Source: Selenomonas sp. GACV-9 (GTDB lineage: Bacteria > Bacillota > Negativicutes > Selenomonadales > Selenomonadaceae). Taken from it: a stretch of 64,000 nucleotides of DNA. The notes under the pieces were generated by a model. That model did not search any database and had not been told where the DNA came from. It was given only the letters and a program-made list of their open reading frames with translations. Positions 34,687 through 42,306 of this stretch are shown here, piece by piece. The position numbers were made by a program, and so were the translations under genes. Where the stretch lies: NCBI GenBank assembly GCA_900116485.1, contig FPAX01000010.1:18824-82823 (forward strand). The letters are read 5' to 3'. Every line of letters begins with the position of its first letter. Position 1 is the first letter of the stretch.

Positions 34687-37404
34687 TCATTTGCTGTTGG
34701 CCGTACCGCCCTCGGTCTTGCGATGCGGACGCGGACGGCGTTTCGGAGCTTTCTTGGCCTTTTCTTTCTCCTGACGGGCCTCCTCCCGCAGCTTGCGCTC
34801 ATGATACCCCGGCGGATCCGGCCAGACGGCACTGTTCAGTCCCGTCACATAGACGCGATGGTAGTCACCTTCCTTGCCACCGCGGCGCTCCTCACGGTTG
34901 CGGCTGCGGTCGCCGCTCTTTTCCTTTGCCTGCGGGGCCTTGTCCCCACGCTTGCGGCCGCCCTTGGCCGGCTGGGCCTGCTCCTTCGCTGGCAGTTTTT
35001 CTCCCGAGGCGCCGCGTTTCTTCCCACGGTCACCACGGGAACGTTTCTTCTTCGGCTTTTCCTCGCCATCGACAGCAAACAGCTGCTCAGCGATAAGCTC
35101 ATCGGGGCTGATGTCAGCCTTCTTCGGCTTGCGGTCATTGCGGCCCTTGGTCTTCTTATCCTTATCCTTGCCGCCCTTCTTGTCGCCTTTGCCCCCTTTG
35201 CCGGACTTGCCCTTGACGCCATTGCGGCCGCCGCGGACAGCGTTCTTCATGGCCTCGGGGTCATAGGCACCATTGTCCTTGAGCACGAAGTCAAGGTTGC
35301 GTTCCTCAACGCTGGCTCGCACAAGCAATACCTCCACTTCATCGCCGAGGCGGTACTTGGCCTGGGTGCGCTCACCGACCATCGCAAACTGCTCCTCGAC
35401 GTATTCATAGTAATCATTGACCATCGTCGAGACATGGACCAGCCCCTCGACGCCGTTGTCGAGCTCGACAAAGATGCCGAAGGCCGTGACGCCGCTGATG
35501 ACACCGGAGAATTCCTCGCCGACAAACTGGGCCATATACTCGATTTTCTTCATATCCGTCGTCTCGCGCTCAGCCTCGATGGCGATGCGCTCGCGCTGCG
35601 ACGCATGGTCGGCCGTCTCCGGCAGCACGGTCTTGAGCTTGGCCTGACGCTCAGCTGGCAGCGTGCCCGTGGCAAAGGTCTCCCGCAGCAGGCGGTGCAC
35701 GATAAGGTCCGGATAGCGGCGGATTGGCGACGTGAAGTGCGTATAGTAACGCGCCGCCAGGCCGAAATGGCCGAGGCTGAGCTCCGAATAACGTGCCTGC
35801 TGCATCGAGCGCAGGGCCACGGTGCTGATGATGCGCTCCTCAGGACGGCCCTCGACCTTCTCGAGTACCTTCTGCACATCCATCGGCTGGATCTGGCCAG
35901 CCTCGTCCTGACGGACAAACAGGCCAAAGGCCCCGAGCAGGTTGTTGAGACGCTCAATCTTCTCCGTCGTCGGCTGCTCATGGACGCGGTACATGAACGG
36001 CAGATGTTTCGTATCCATATGGCGGGCCACCGTCTCGTTGGCCGCCAGCATGCACTCTTCGATGATGGACTCAGCCAGTGAACCCTCGCGCTTGATCAGC
36101 GCAATCGGATGGCCCTTCTCGTCGAGCTTGACCTTTACCTCCGGCAGGTCGAAATCAATGGAGCCCCGGCGATGGCGCTTAGCCTTGAGCACGCCGCGCA
36201 GCTCGGCCAGCGTCTCAAGCATCGTGCCGATATCATGGTTGTCGGACAGGAAGGGTTCTTCCTTGTCGACCAGCACCTTATTGACGATATTGTAGGTCAG
36301 GCGGCGGTATACATGGATAACCGTCGGCAGGATCTCGTAGCTCGTGATCTCACCCTCTGGGGAAATCTGCATCTCGCAGGCCATCGACAGACGGTCAACG
36401 CCCGCATTGAGGCTGCAAATGCCATTCGAGAGTTCCTTCGGCAGCATCGGGATGACACGGTCGACAAGATAGACACTCGTGCCGCGCGCATAGGCCTCGC
36501 GGTCCAGCGGCTGATTCTCCCGCACATACCAGCTGACATCGGCGATATAGACGCCGAGGAAGAACGAGCCATCCTCATTCTTGCGTGCAAAGACACCATC
36601 GTCGAGGTCCTTGGAGTCCTCGCCATCCACCGTCACGATGGGCAGATTGCGGCGGTCGGCACGACCGCGGTATTCCTCCGGCGACGGCTCCTGTTCCACT
36701 GCATCGGCAGCTGCCTGCACATCCTCGGGGAATGTCTCCGACAGCTCATACTGGCGCATGACCGCCAGCACATCGACACCAGGATCGCCCACCTTGCCGA
36801 GCACCTCGATGACATCGCCCTCGGCATTGCGTCGGCCATCCGGCCACTTCGTGACCTTGACGACAACCTTGCTGCCCGTCTTGGCCCCATGGAAGAACTT
36901 CTTCGGCACGAAGATATCCTGGGTGAGTTTCGTGTTGTCCGGCGTCACAAAACCAAAGGTCTTGCTGCTCTCGAAGGTACCGACAATCTTCTCATTCGCG
37001 CGCTCCAGGATGCGGATGATCTCGCCTTCCCGCGAACGGCCCGGTTCCTCCGACGGCGTGACACGAGCCACGACGCGGTCGCCATGCATGGCCGAGCCCA
37101 CGCCCGGGCCCGGTACGAATACGTCCGTCTCCTCTTCGGTTTCACGCACGTCAGGAATGATGAAGCCAAAGCCCTTAGCCGTCATGGAAATACGCCCTAC
37201 CACAAGATGCATGCGGCTGGGTACACCGTAGAGGTCGCTGCGGTTCCGGATGATCGCGCCCTCCTGCTCGAGCTCCTCAAGAGCCTGAGGAAACTCCACC
37301 TGCTCCTCAAGGGTAAGCTCCATCTCCTCAGCCAGATCCTCAGCCAGCAGCGGCTTATAGGCGTCCTCACGCATATACGCGACAATTCTTTCTTTCAAAT
37401 CCAT
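34687..37404 (-). CDS. rnr: Ribonuclease R with long basic C-terminal tail
   Basis: A 905-aa 3'-5' exoribonuclease of the RNase II family. Order: N-terminal HTH region, two cold-shock domains (from about residue 60, VVGRISMTAKGFGFIIPD), RNB catalytic domain with IVTVDGEDSKDLDDGVFARK holding the metal-binding Asp residues, S1 domain (FSGVISGVTAFGIFVELDNG) and then a tail of about 180 residues dominated by Lys, Arg and Gly, which adds well over 100 residues to the usual length of about 770. It acts with SmpB on stalled mRNAs, and smpB follows directly. The first ATG has only a weak upstream ribosome site. Confidence 0.97.
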   Translation of the reverse strand: MDLKERIVAYMREDAYKPLLAEDLAEEMELTLEEQVEFPQALEELEQEGAIIRNRSDLYGVPSRMHLVVGRISMTAKGFGFIIPDVRETEEETDVFVPGPGVGSAMHGDRVVARVTPSEEPGRSREGEIIRILERANEKIVGTFESSKTFGFVTPDNTKLTQDIFVPKKFFHGAKTGSKVVVKVTKWPDGRRNAEGDVIEVLGKVGDPGVDVLAVMRQYELSETFPEDVQAAADAVEQEPSPEEYRGRADRRNLPIVTVDGEDSKDLDDGVFARKNEDGSFFLGVYIADVSWYVRENQPLDREAYARGTSVYLVDRVIPMLPKELSNGICSLNAGVDRLSMACEMQISPEGEITSYEILPTVIHVYRRLTYNIVNKVLVDKEEPFLSDNHDIGTMLETLAELRGVLKAKRHRRGSIDFDLPEVKVKLDEKGHPIALIKREGSLAESIIEECMLAANETVARHMDTKHLPFMYRVHEQPTTEKIERLNNLLGAFGLFVRQDEAGQIQPMDVQKVLEKVEGRPEERIISTVALRSMQQARYSELSLGHFGLAARYYTHFTSPIRRYPDLIVHRLLRETFATGTLPAERQAKLKTVLPETADHASQRERIAIEAERETTDMKKIEYMAQFVGEEFSGVISGVTAFGIFVELDNGVEGLVHVSTMVNDYYEYVEEQFAMVGERTQAKYRLGDEVEVLLVRASVEERNLDFVLKDNGAYDPEAMKNAVRGGRNGVKGKSGKGGKGDKKGGKDKDKKTKGRNDRKPKKADISPDELIAEQLFAVDGEEKPKKKRSRGDRGKKRGASGEKLPAKEQAQPAKGGRKRGDKAPQAKEKSGDRSRNREERRGGKEGDYHRVYVTGLNSAVWPDPPGYHERKLREEARQEKEKAKKAPKRRPRPHRKTEGGTANSK

Positions 37405-37477
37405 AAAGTTTCTTTTTCTCCCTTTTCCTCGAAGAGCTCACCAGCTCTTGCGACTCGATTCTCCTGTCCGGCACCAC

Positions 37478-38224
37478 TTACGCGTCAGGCGCCTGCAGGA
37501 AGGCCGCAGCCTCAGCAAATACTTTCTCGCGTTCCACTGCCACTGGCAGCAGATGGCCGGACTTTTCCAGCCAGCATATCCGGCGGATATGACTCTGTAC
37601 ATGTTCATAGATATATTCTGCACTGGCAGGTGCCGCCGTATGGTCATCATGGCTATGCATGATGAGTACCGGTGCCGTGACCTTATCGATACAGCCCTTC
37701 GTCTTCTCGATGACATCGACGAGCTCATGGACGCCGATGAGCGGCATCTTGCGGTATGTGTTGTTGACCGCCTCCGGCACTCCCTCGAGACGGCGGCGAG
37801 CTTTCGGGATGAACTGGTTGTTGCAGACCTCACGCGGCGGCAGGAACCTTATACCGCGTTCCTCCGCGATCTGGATAGGTGCGGCCAGTGTGACCACCTT
37901 GCCGATCTCCTCCTCCGTCGACAGGAGCAGTGCAAACAGGCCCCCCATCGAATGACCGATGACATCGATGGTATCACAGAAACCAGACAGCAGGGCATAG
38001 CCATCCCGGACGGAATCCATCCAGTCCTCCCAGGTCATATGGCTCATGTCCTCAACAGTCGTCCCATGACCGGCCAGCCGGACGCCAAGCACCGTAAAGC
38101 CGCGCGCATGCAGGTGCTGCCCCAAGAGCAGCAGCTCTGCCGGCAGCCCCGTAAAACCATGGATCAGCAGCACACCTTCCCTGCCTCCTGGCAGGAAAAA
38201 CGGCTCTGCACCGGGTAATATCAT
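37478..38224 (-). CDS. Est30-type carboxylesterase (alpha/beta hydrolase)
   Basis: A 248-aa serine hydrolase. Oxyanion region LIHGFTGLPAEL, nucleophile elbow VIGHSMGGLFALLLS (Ser), Asp/His region PVLIMHSHDDHTA and ICWLEKSGHLLPV. It matches the monoacylglycerol-lipase-like carboxylesterase (Est30) that commonly lies between secG and rnr in Firmicutes. The ATG at 38224 has GGGAGG upstream; a frame extending nine residues further is less likely. True substrate unknown. Confidence 0.93.
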   Translation of the reverse strand: MILPGAEPFFLPGGREGVLLIHGFTGLPAELLLLGQHLHARGFTVLGVRLAGHGTTVEDMSHMTWEDWMDSVRDGYALLSGFCDTIDVIGHSMGGLFALLLSTEEEIGKVVTLAAPIQIAEERGIRFLPPREVCNNQFIPKARRRLEGVPEAVNNTYRKMPLIGVHELVDVIEKTKGCIDKVTAPVLIMHSHDDHTAAPASAEYIYEHVQSHIRRICWLEKSGHLLPVAVEREKVFAEAAAFLQAPDA

Positions 38225-38249
38225 CCTCTTGCCTCCCTCGCCATAATGC

Positions 38250-38282
38250 AAAACGCCCCTGCTCTGATACTGCAGAACAGGG
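38250..38282 (-). terminator. Hairpin after secG
   Basis: CCCTGCTCTG-ATACTG-CAGAACAGGG with one mismatch, followed leftward by GGCGTTTTG. The hairpin lies between secG and the esterase, so it may only reduce read-through. Confidence 0.55.
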
Positions 38283-38296
38283 AACGCTCTCTCGTA

Positions 38297-38527
38297 TTAG
38301 TTGGTCATGCGGGCAATCACGATCGTAATGACCGCAAATAAGATCGCAAAAACCACGGTCACGCGTGCCAGCAGCGCATCCATTCCCCGAGCCTTGCTCG
38401 AGAACACGGTATCCGCACCGCCGCCCATGCCGCCCATGCCAGCGGATTTCGCTTCCTGGCCCAGCACCGACGCGATGAGGATAATTGCTACCAATGCATC
38501 TAATATCATCAAAACGGTAAGCAACAT
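38297..38527 (-). CDS. secG: Preprotein translocase subunit SecG
   Basis: A 76-aa inner-membrane subunit of SecYEG. Two hydrophobic helices (LLTVLMILDALVAIILIASV and VTVVFAILFAVITIVIARMT) flank a Gly-rich loop GMGGMGGGADTVFSSKARG, the typical SecG pattern. It heads the secG-esterase-rnr-smpB cluster. Confidence 0.95.
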   Translation of the reverse strand: MLLTVLMILDALVAIILIASVLGQEAKSAGMGGMGGGADTVFSSKARGMDALLARVTVVFAILFAVITIVIARMTN

Positions 38528-38615
38528 CTATGTAAGCCTCCCTTTAATTACAGTTTCCATATTATTCTACCATAGAGTAGCTCCCCTCCGCAAGAAAAAG
38601 CATCGAAAAACAAAA

Positions 38616-38643
38616 AAGGAGTCTCCCCGCAGGGAAACTCCTT
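38616..38643 (-). terminator. Terminator of pyk
   Basis: AAGGAGTCTCCC-CGCA-GGGAAACTCCTT (one mismatch) followed leftward by a T-run; 20 bases past the stop. Confidence 0.9.
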
Positions 38644-38662
38644 GAAAAGTCTGATGGATCTA

Positions 38663-40090
38663 TCAGATAGCGTAAACACGGATGGAGTTCGTGTTCTTGC
38701 CGACAGCAGCGCTGCTGTCAACTTTGATACCAGAGGTAACGATCGTCGTGTCGCCGCGTTTTACGTACTCGTTCTTGACAGCGGCAGCCGTAGCATTGCT
38801 GAGCATCTCGTCAACATCGTTCCACTCCGTGCCGAGGATCGGATATACGCCCCAACGCAGGTTCAGCTGACGGACAACTTTCTCGCTCGGCGTGTAAGCA
38901 ACGATAGCTGCTTTCGGGCGATACTTGGAAACGACTTTCGTCGTGTAACCGCTCTCGGTCGGCGTGATGATAGCCGGAGCATCGAGCTCATAAGCCATCT
39001 GTACCGTAGCATGAGCGACTGCACGCGTACGGGACTGGAGATGCTCGAAGCCGCGCTCGATGAAGAGGTCTTTGTACTCCAGAGCGGACTCGATGCGGCA
39101 AGCGATGCGGTTCATCGTAGCGACTGCCTCAACCGGATAGTCACCGGAAGCCGTCTCACCGGACAGCATGATGGCATCCGTACCATCAAGGATAGCATTA
39201 CCAACGTCGGAAACCTCTGCACGGGTCGGACGCGGGTTACGCTCCATGGAATCAAGCATCTGCGTAGCAACGATGACCGGTTTGCCAGCCTTGTTGCACT
39301 TGCGGATGATCTCTTTCTGGATCAGCGGCACATCCTCAGCCGGAACCTCAACGCCGAGGTCACCACGGGCAACCATGATACCATCGGAAACCTCAAGGAT
39401 AGCATCGAAGTTCTTGACGCCTTCGAGGTTCTCGATTTTCGGGATGATCTCCATATGGCCATTGTGCTCCTCGATGAGCTTACGGATAGCCAGGACATCA
39501 GCCGGACGCTGGATGAAGGAAGCAGCGACAAAATCCATGTCCTGCTCGCAGCCGAAGATGATGTCTTTCTCATCCTGCTCAGAAATCGGCGGCAGGCCCA
39601 GCGATACACCCGGTGCAGCAACGCGTTTGCGCGTGCTCATTTTACCGCTGTTCTGGATTGTCGTGACAATGTCTTTGCCCTTGATCTCATCAACCTTGAG
39701 TGCTACGAGACCATCGGACAGAAGCAGCGTATCGCCCGGTTTTACTTCCGTATAGAGACCTTTGTGGTTGACGGAAACATGCGTCTCATCGCCCGGCTCA
39801 TCATCATACGTCAGCGTGAACTTGTTGCCCTTCTCGAGCATGACTTTACCATCTTTGAACTCGCCCAGACGCATCTCCGGACCTTTCGTGTCCAGAACAA
39901 GGGAGATGACCTTGCCAGCCTTCTTAGCAGCCTCGCGTACCATGTTGATACGGTTCAGATGCTCCTCATGGTCACCATGGGAGAAGTTGAAACGGGCCAG
40001 GTTCATACCGTTTGCAATCAGCGCGTCGATAACGCCCGGTTTCTCCGTGGATGGTCCCTGCGTGCAGATGATTTTCGTCTTCTTTAACAT
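38663..40090 (-). CDS. pyk: Pyruvate kinase
   Basis: A 475-aa glycolytic enzyme converting PEP and ADP to pyruvate and ATP. Start MLKKTKIICTQGPSTEKPGV, substrate loop NLARFNFSHGDHEEH, metal/phosphate motif IIPKIENLEGVKN, MVARGDLGVEVP and GETASGDYPVEAV are all intact. It lacks the extra C-terminal PEP-utiliser-like domain of Bacillus enzymes. The ATG at 40090 follows GGTGGGG; a GTG five codons upstream is less likely. Monocistronic, with a structured leader. Confidence 0.97.
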   Translation of the reverse strand: MLKKTKIICTQGPSTEKPGVIDALIANGMNLARFNFSHGDHEEHLNRINMVREAAKKAGKVISLVLDTKGPEMRLGEFKDGKVMLEKGNKFTLTYDDEPGDETHVSVNHKGLYTEVKPGDTLLLSDGLVALKVDEIKGKDIVTTIQNSGKMSTRKRVAAPGVSLGLPPISEQDEKDIIFGCEQDMDFVAASFIQRPADVLAIRKLIEEHNGHMEIIPKIENLEGVKNFDAILEVSDGIMVARGDLGVEVPAEDVPLIQKEIIRKCNKAGKPVIVATQMLDSMERNPRPTRAEVSDVGNAILDGTDAIMLSGETASGDYPVEAVATMNRIACRIESALEYKDLFIERGFEHLQSRTRAVAHATVQMAYELDAPAIITPTESGYTTKVVSKYRPKAAIVAYTPSEKVVRQLNLRWGVYPILGTEWNDVDEMLSNATAAAVKNEYVKRGDTTIVTSGIKVDSSAAVGKNTNSIRVYAI

Positions 40091-40388
40091 GTTGTAAATC
40101 CCCACCTATTCTTTTTACTCCATATTATCACAAGCAGCCTGCCTCCGGTTGCCCGGCGTCGCTGTGGCAGGTTCTGCTCACGGCCTGAACATATGAGGGA
40201 ACAATCCCTCTGACAGTTATTATTCTACACGTTTTGCCCCTATAAGTAAAACAATTTCCGCCATATTCTGCCAAAATAAATATTTTCTGAAAACACACGC
40301 CTTGTTTGAGATTCATTGGCTTTGTTCCCCCAAATAAACTATGCTTATTCGTATGATTCACGAGTGAATCGTAATGCGAAATTCTCCT
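40091..40388 (-). other. Long pyk upstream region with two RNA hairpins; no gene seen
   Basis: No convincing coding frame. On the pyk strand two hairpins stand out: GAGGGA-TTGT-TCCCTC (40195-40210) and a CCTGCC/GGCAGG stem (40138-40143 with 40166-40171) enclosing CCGG-GCAA-CCGG, which has a GNRA-type tetraloop. They would lie 50-120 bases before the pyk start. No known riboswitch is recognised. Confidence 0.4.
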
Positions 40389-40415
40389 TAATTTTTCAAT
40401 TCGATTTGACGATAT
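40389..40415 (+). promoter_or_regulatory. Sigma-28 (FliA/SigD)-type promoter
   Basis: TAATTTTT-N11-GACGATAT against the consensus TAAAGTTT-N11-GCCGATAA: 6/8 at each element with the exact 11-base spacer, about 50 bases before the FliD-like gene. Confidence 0.6.
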
Positions 40416-40466
40416 ACCAATAGGGAGAGTTTGTGCGCTCCACTAAAAAAGAAAGGAGGGATCATC

Positions 40467-41432
40467 ATGTCCACCATCTCATCCATGGCCAATGACACGT
40501 ATACCCTGTACAAGATGGCTTCGGGCAATACCCCCAGCACTTCGTCCAGCAGTTCTGCCAGCTCATCTAACACTAAGGCCAGTGCCACGGAAAGCAGCGG
40601 AAACAGTACCAGTTCGGCATTTGCCACAGCGGCGGCCAATGTGTCCTCGCTGAGCAATCTCGTCAACGCGTTTTCCTCGTCGCACTCGACGAAGAAGACA
40701 ACTGCCGCGCAGGATTCACTGACAGATCTCTGGTCCAGCTATACGTCCTCGGCCAGCTCATCAAGCAGTCTTGCGAGCCTCAGCTCGATTTCGGGTATCA
40801 GCACAAGTGCCTCCGAGCTCGTCAGCTCGTACGACGAAGCCAAGAAGGTCTTCTCGACCCAGTTTGGCTCTGCTATGAGCGATCTCAAGGACTCGGCCAA
40901 GACAGTCGCCAAGATGAACTACAGCTTCAGCGAAAGCGACATCACCACGGCAGAAGACGGCACCAAGACGTACAGCGATTCGCTCAAGAGCGCAATCAAG
41001 AACGTCAAGCAGCTCGTCTCTGACTACAACGATGCCCTGAACCTGACCAGCGACTACAGCAGCGTCAGCAAGCGCATGAAATCCTTGGCCAACACCTTTG
41101 CCGACACGACGTACCGTGCCGACACCTACAAGAAGATCGGGATCAGTGTCGACAGCTCCACCGGTGAACTTTCTGTCGATGAGGACAAGCTTGCTGCCGC
41201 CCTCGTGGAGAACGGCAGCCGCGTCAAGAATGCCCTGGGCTCAAGCGGCCTGGCCGGCAAGGCTGAAAGCCACGCCGACTTTGCCATCTCGCAGCAGGAC
41301 AAGGCATTCCCATCGATGCAGAAGATGCTCGGCAATCAGCTGTCACTGGCATCGGCCTACACGAATCCCAAACTTCTCTCAGCCAGCGTGCAATATGGCA
41401 TGATTGGCAACCTTCTGAGTATGTCACTGTGA
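40467..41432 (+). CDS. FliD C-terminal-like protein (flagellar filament cap-like)
   Basis: A 321-aa protein, shorter than a complete FliD (about 450-700 aa). Residues 15-115 are Ser/Thr/Ala-rich low complexity. The C-terminal half resembles the FliD_C domain: VKQLVSDYNDALNLTSDY, KKIGISVDSSTGELSVDEDK and LAAALVENGSRVKNAL match the IGI...G.L.vD..KL..AL pattern. There is no signal peptide. GAAAGGAGGG lies six bases before the ATG, and a sigma-28-type promoter lies upstream, consistent with late flagellar expression. It could be an accessory cap or adhesin exported by the flagellar system. Own terminator follows. Confidence 0.7.
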   Translation: MSTISSMANDTYTLYKMASGNTPSTSSSSSASSSNTKASATESSGNSTSSAFATAAANVSSLSNLVNAFSSSHSTKKTTAAQDSLTDLWSSYTSSASSSSSLASLSSISGISTSASELVSSYDEAKKVFSTQFGSAMSDLKDSAKTVAKMNYSFSESDITTAEDGTKTYSDSLKSAIKNVKQLVSDYNDALNLTSDYSSVSKRMKSLANTFADTTYRADTYKKIGISVDSSTGELSVDEDKLAAALVENGSRVKNALGSSGLAGKAESHADFAISQQDKAFPSMQKMLGNQLSLASAYTNPKLLSASVQYGMIGNLLSMSL

Positions 41433-41453
41433 CATATCCAATCCTTTCTTGCG

Positions 41454-41484
41454 AGCCTGTCTCATTTTTGAGGCAGGCTTTTAT
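41454..41484 (+). terminator. Terminator of the FliD-like gene
   Basis: AGCCTGTCTC-ATTTTT-GAGGCAGGCT (one G-U pair) followed by TTTATT. Confidence 0.85.
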
Positions 41485-41512
41485 TGACAGCAAACTAGGA
41501 CTTTGGTACTAT
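41484..41512 (+). promoter_or_regulatory. Sigma-70-type promoter of the PilZ gene
   Basis: TTGACA-N17-TACTAT: perfect -35 with a 17-base spacer, starting immediately after the preceding terminator and about 36 bases before the ATG. Confidence 0.75.
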
Positions 41513-41547
41513 AGGATAAAGGATAAAGGATTGGAGTGTACCCGCCT

Positions 41548-42267
41548 ATGACGACGGAAACCATGCCCGCAAAAGAAGTTCTCCAAGAAGAACAATTCAT
41601 CCACATCACAACCAGCAATGAGGACTATCGGCTGGACCTGCACGGGATCATCGCTGAGATATCCCTGCGCTATCTGGCCATCCATATCGATTGTGTCCCA
41701 GAGACTTTCCTGAATGTGCCCACTGATGATGTTGCCCTCGAATGCGCTGTCACCGGCAACGGCTGCGTCTACCGGTTCACGACCAGTTTCCGCAGCAGCT
41801 CCGTGCTCGAGGAGATGACCTGGTATCTGGAAAAACCTGACACGGTCGAACGCGTCCAGATGCGCCGCTTCGTCCGCGTTCCCATTGCCCTGCCCATGCT
41901 GGTCAAGATCCCTGGCCGCTACGGCAACCTGCGCAATGCCACGATCACTACCCTCGTCGATATCAGCGGCGGCGGTCTCTGTTTTGCGTGCAACGAGGAA
42001 GTTCCGCTGCAGTCCCGCGTCGCCATTGCCATTCCCGGACTGCCCCTTTACGGCACGCTCAAGACCGATGCCATCGTCGAGCGCTGCACCCCCATCGAGG
42101 TGCCTGCTGGCACCGTGTACCATATCGGCGTATCACTGGAAGACCGGCTTACCCTGCGGCAACAGGACAAGCTCGTCCAGAGCGTCTTCTATCTGCAGCG
42201 CGATTACCTGAAGAAAGGCCTGCGCATGCCGCACCTTGACCATACGCATCCAAACAGCGAAAACTGA
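41548..42267 (+). CDS. YcgR-like PilZ-domain c-di-GMP receptor
   Basis: A 239-aa protein with a YcgR-type N-terminal domain (about 20-105) and a PilZ domain (about 110-225). The c-di-GMP contacts are present: MRRFVRVPI (RxxxR) and DISGGGLCF (DxSxxG). YcgR proteins slow flagellar rotation when c-di-GMP is high, and the upstream FliD-like gene with a sigma-28-type promoter suits a motility role. The ATG at 41548 has GGAG 11 bases upstream; a GTG four codons earlier is also possible. Confidence 0.9.
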   Translation: MTTETMPAKEVLQEEQFIHITTSNEDYRLDLHGIIAEISLRYLAIHIDCVPETFLNVPTDDVALECAVTGNGCVYRFTTSFRSSSVLEEMTWYLEKPDTVERVQMRRFVRVPIALPMLVKIPGRYGNLRNATITTLVDISGGGLCFACNEEVPLQSRVAIAIPGLPLYGTLKTDAIVERCTPIEVPAGTVYHIGVSLEDRLTLRQQDKLVQSVFYLQRDYLKKGLRMPHLDHTHPNSEN

Positions 42268-42300
42268 AACGACCTGCGGGAGATTTCCCGCAGGTCGTTT
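42267..42300. terminator. Bidirectional terminator between the PilZ and autotransporter genes
   Basis: A 15-bp perfect stem (AAACGACCTGCGGGA and complement) with loop GATT, followed by a T-run to the right; it overlaps the last base of the PilZ stop codon. Confidence 0.92.
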
Positions 42301-42306
42301 TTTTCA

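Noticed and set aside
34723..37662. Long open frames on the + strand (about 450 and 517 codons) across rnr
   Set aside because: They are antisense shadows of RNase R, which has full domain matches; their translations show no family motif and no ribosome site.
38642..40087. A + strand frame of 481 codons over pyruvate kinase
   Set aside because: It mirrors the pyk gene on the other strand; the low stop density comes from pyk codon use.
40128..40361. A possible 77-aa gene before pyk
   Set aside because: No ribosome site, odd composition and overlap with the structured leader.
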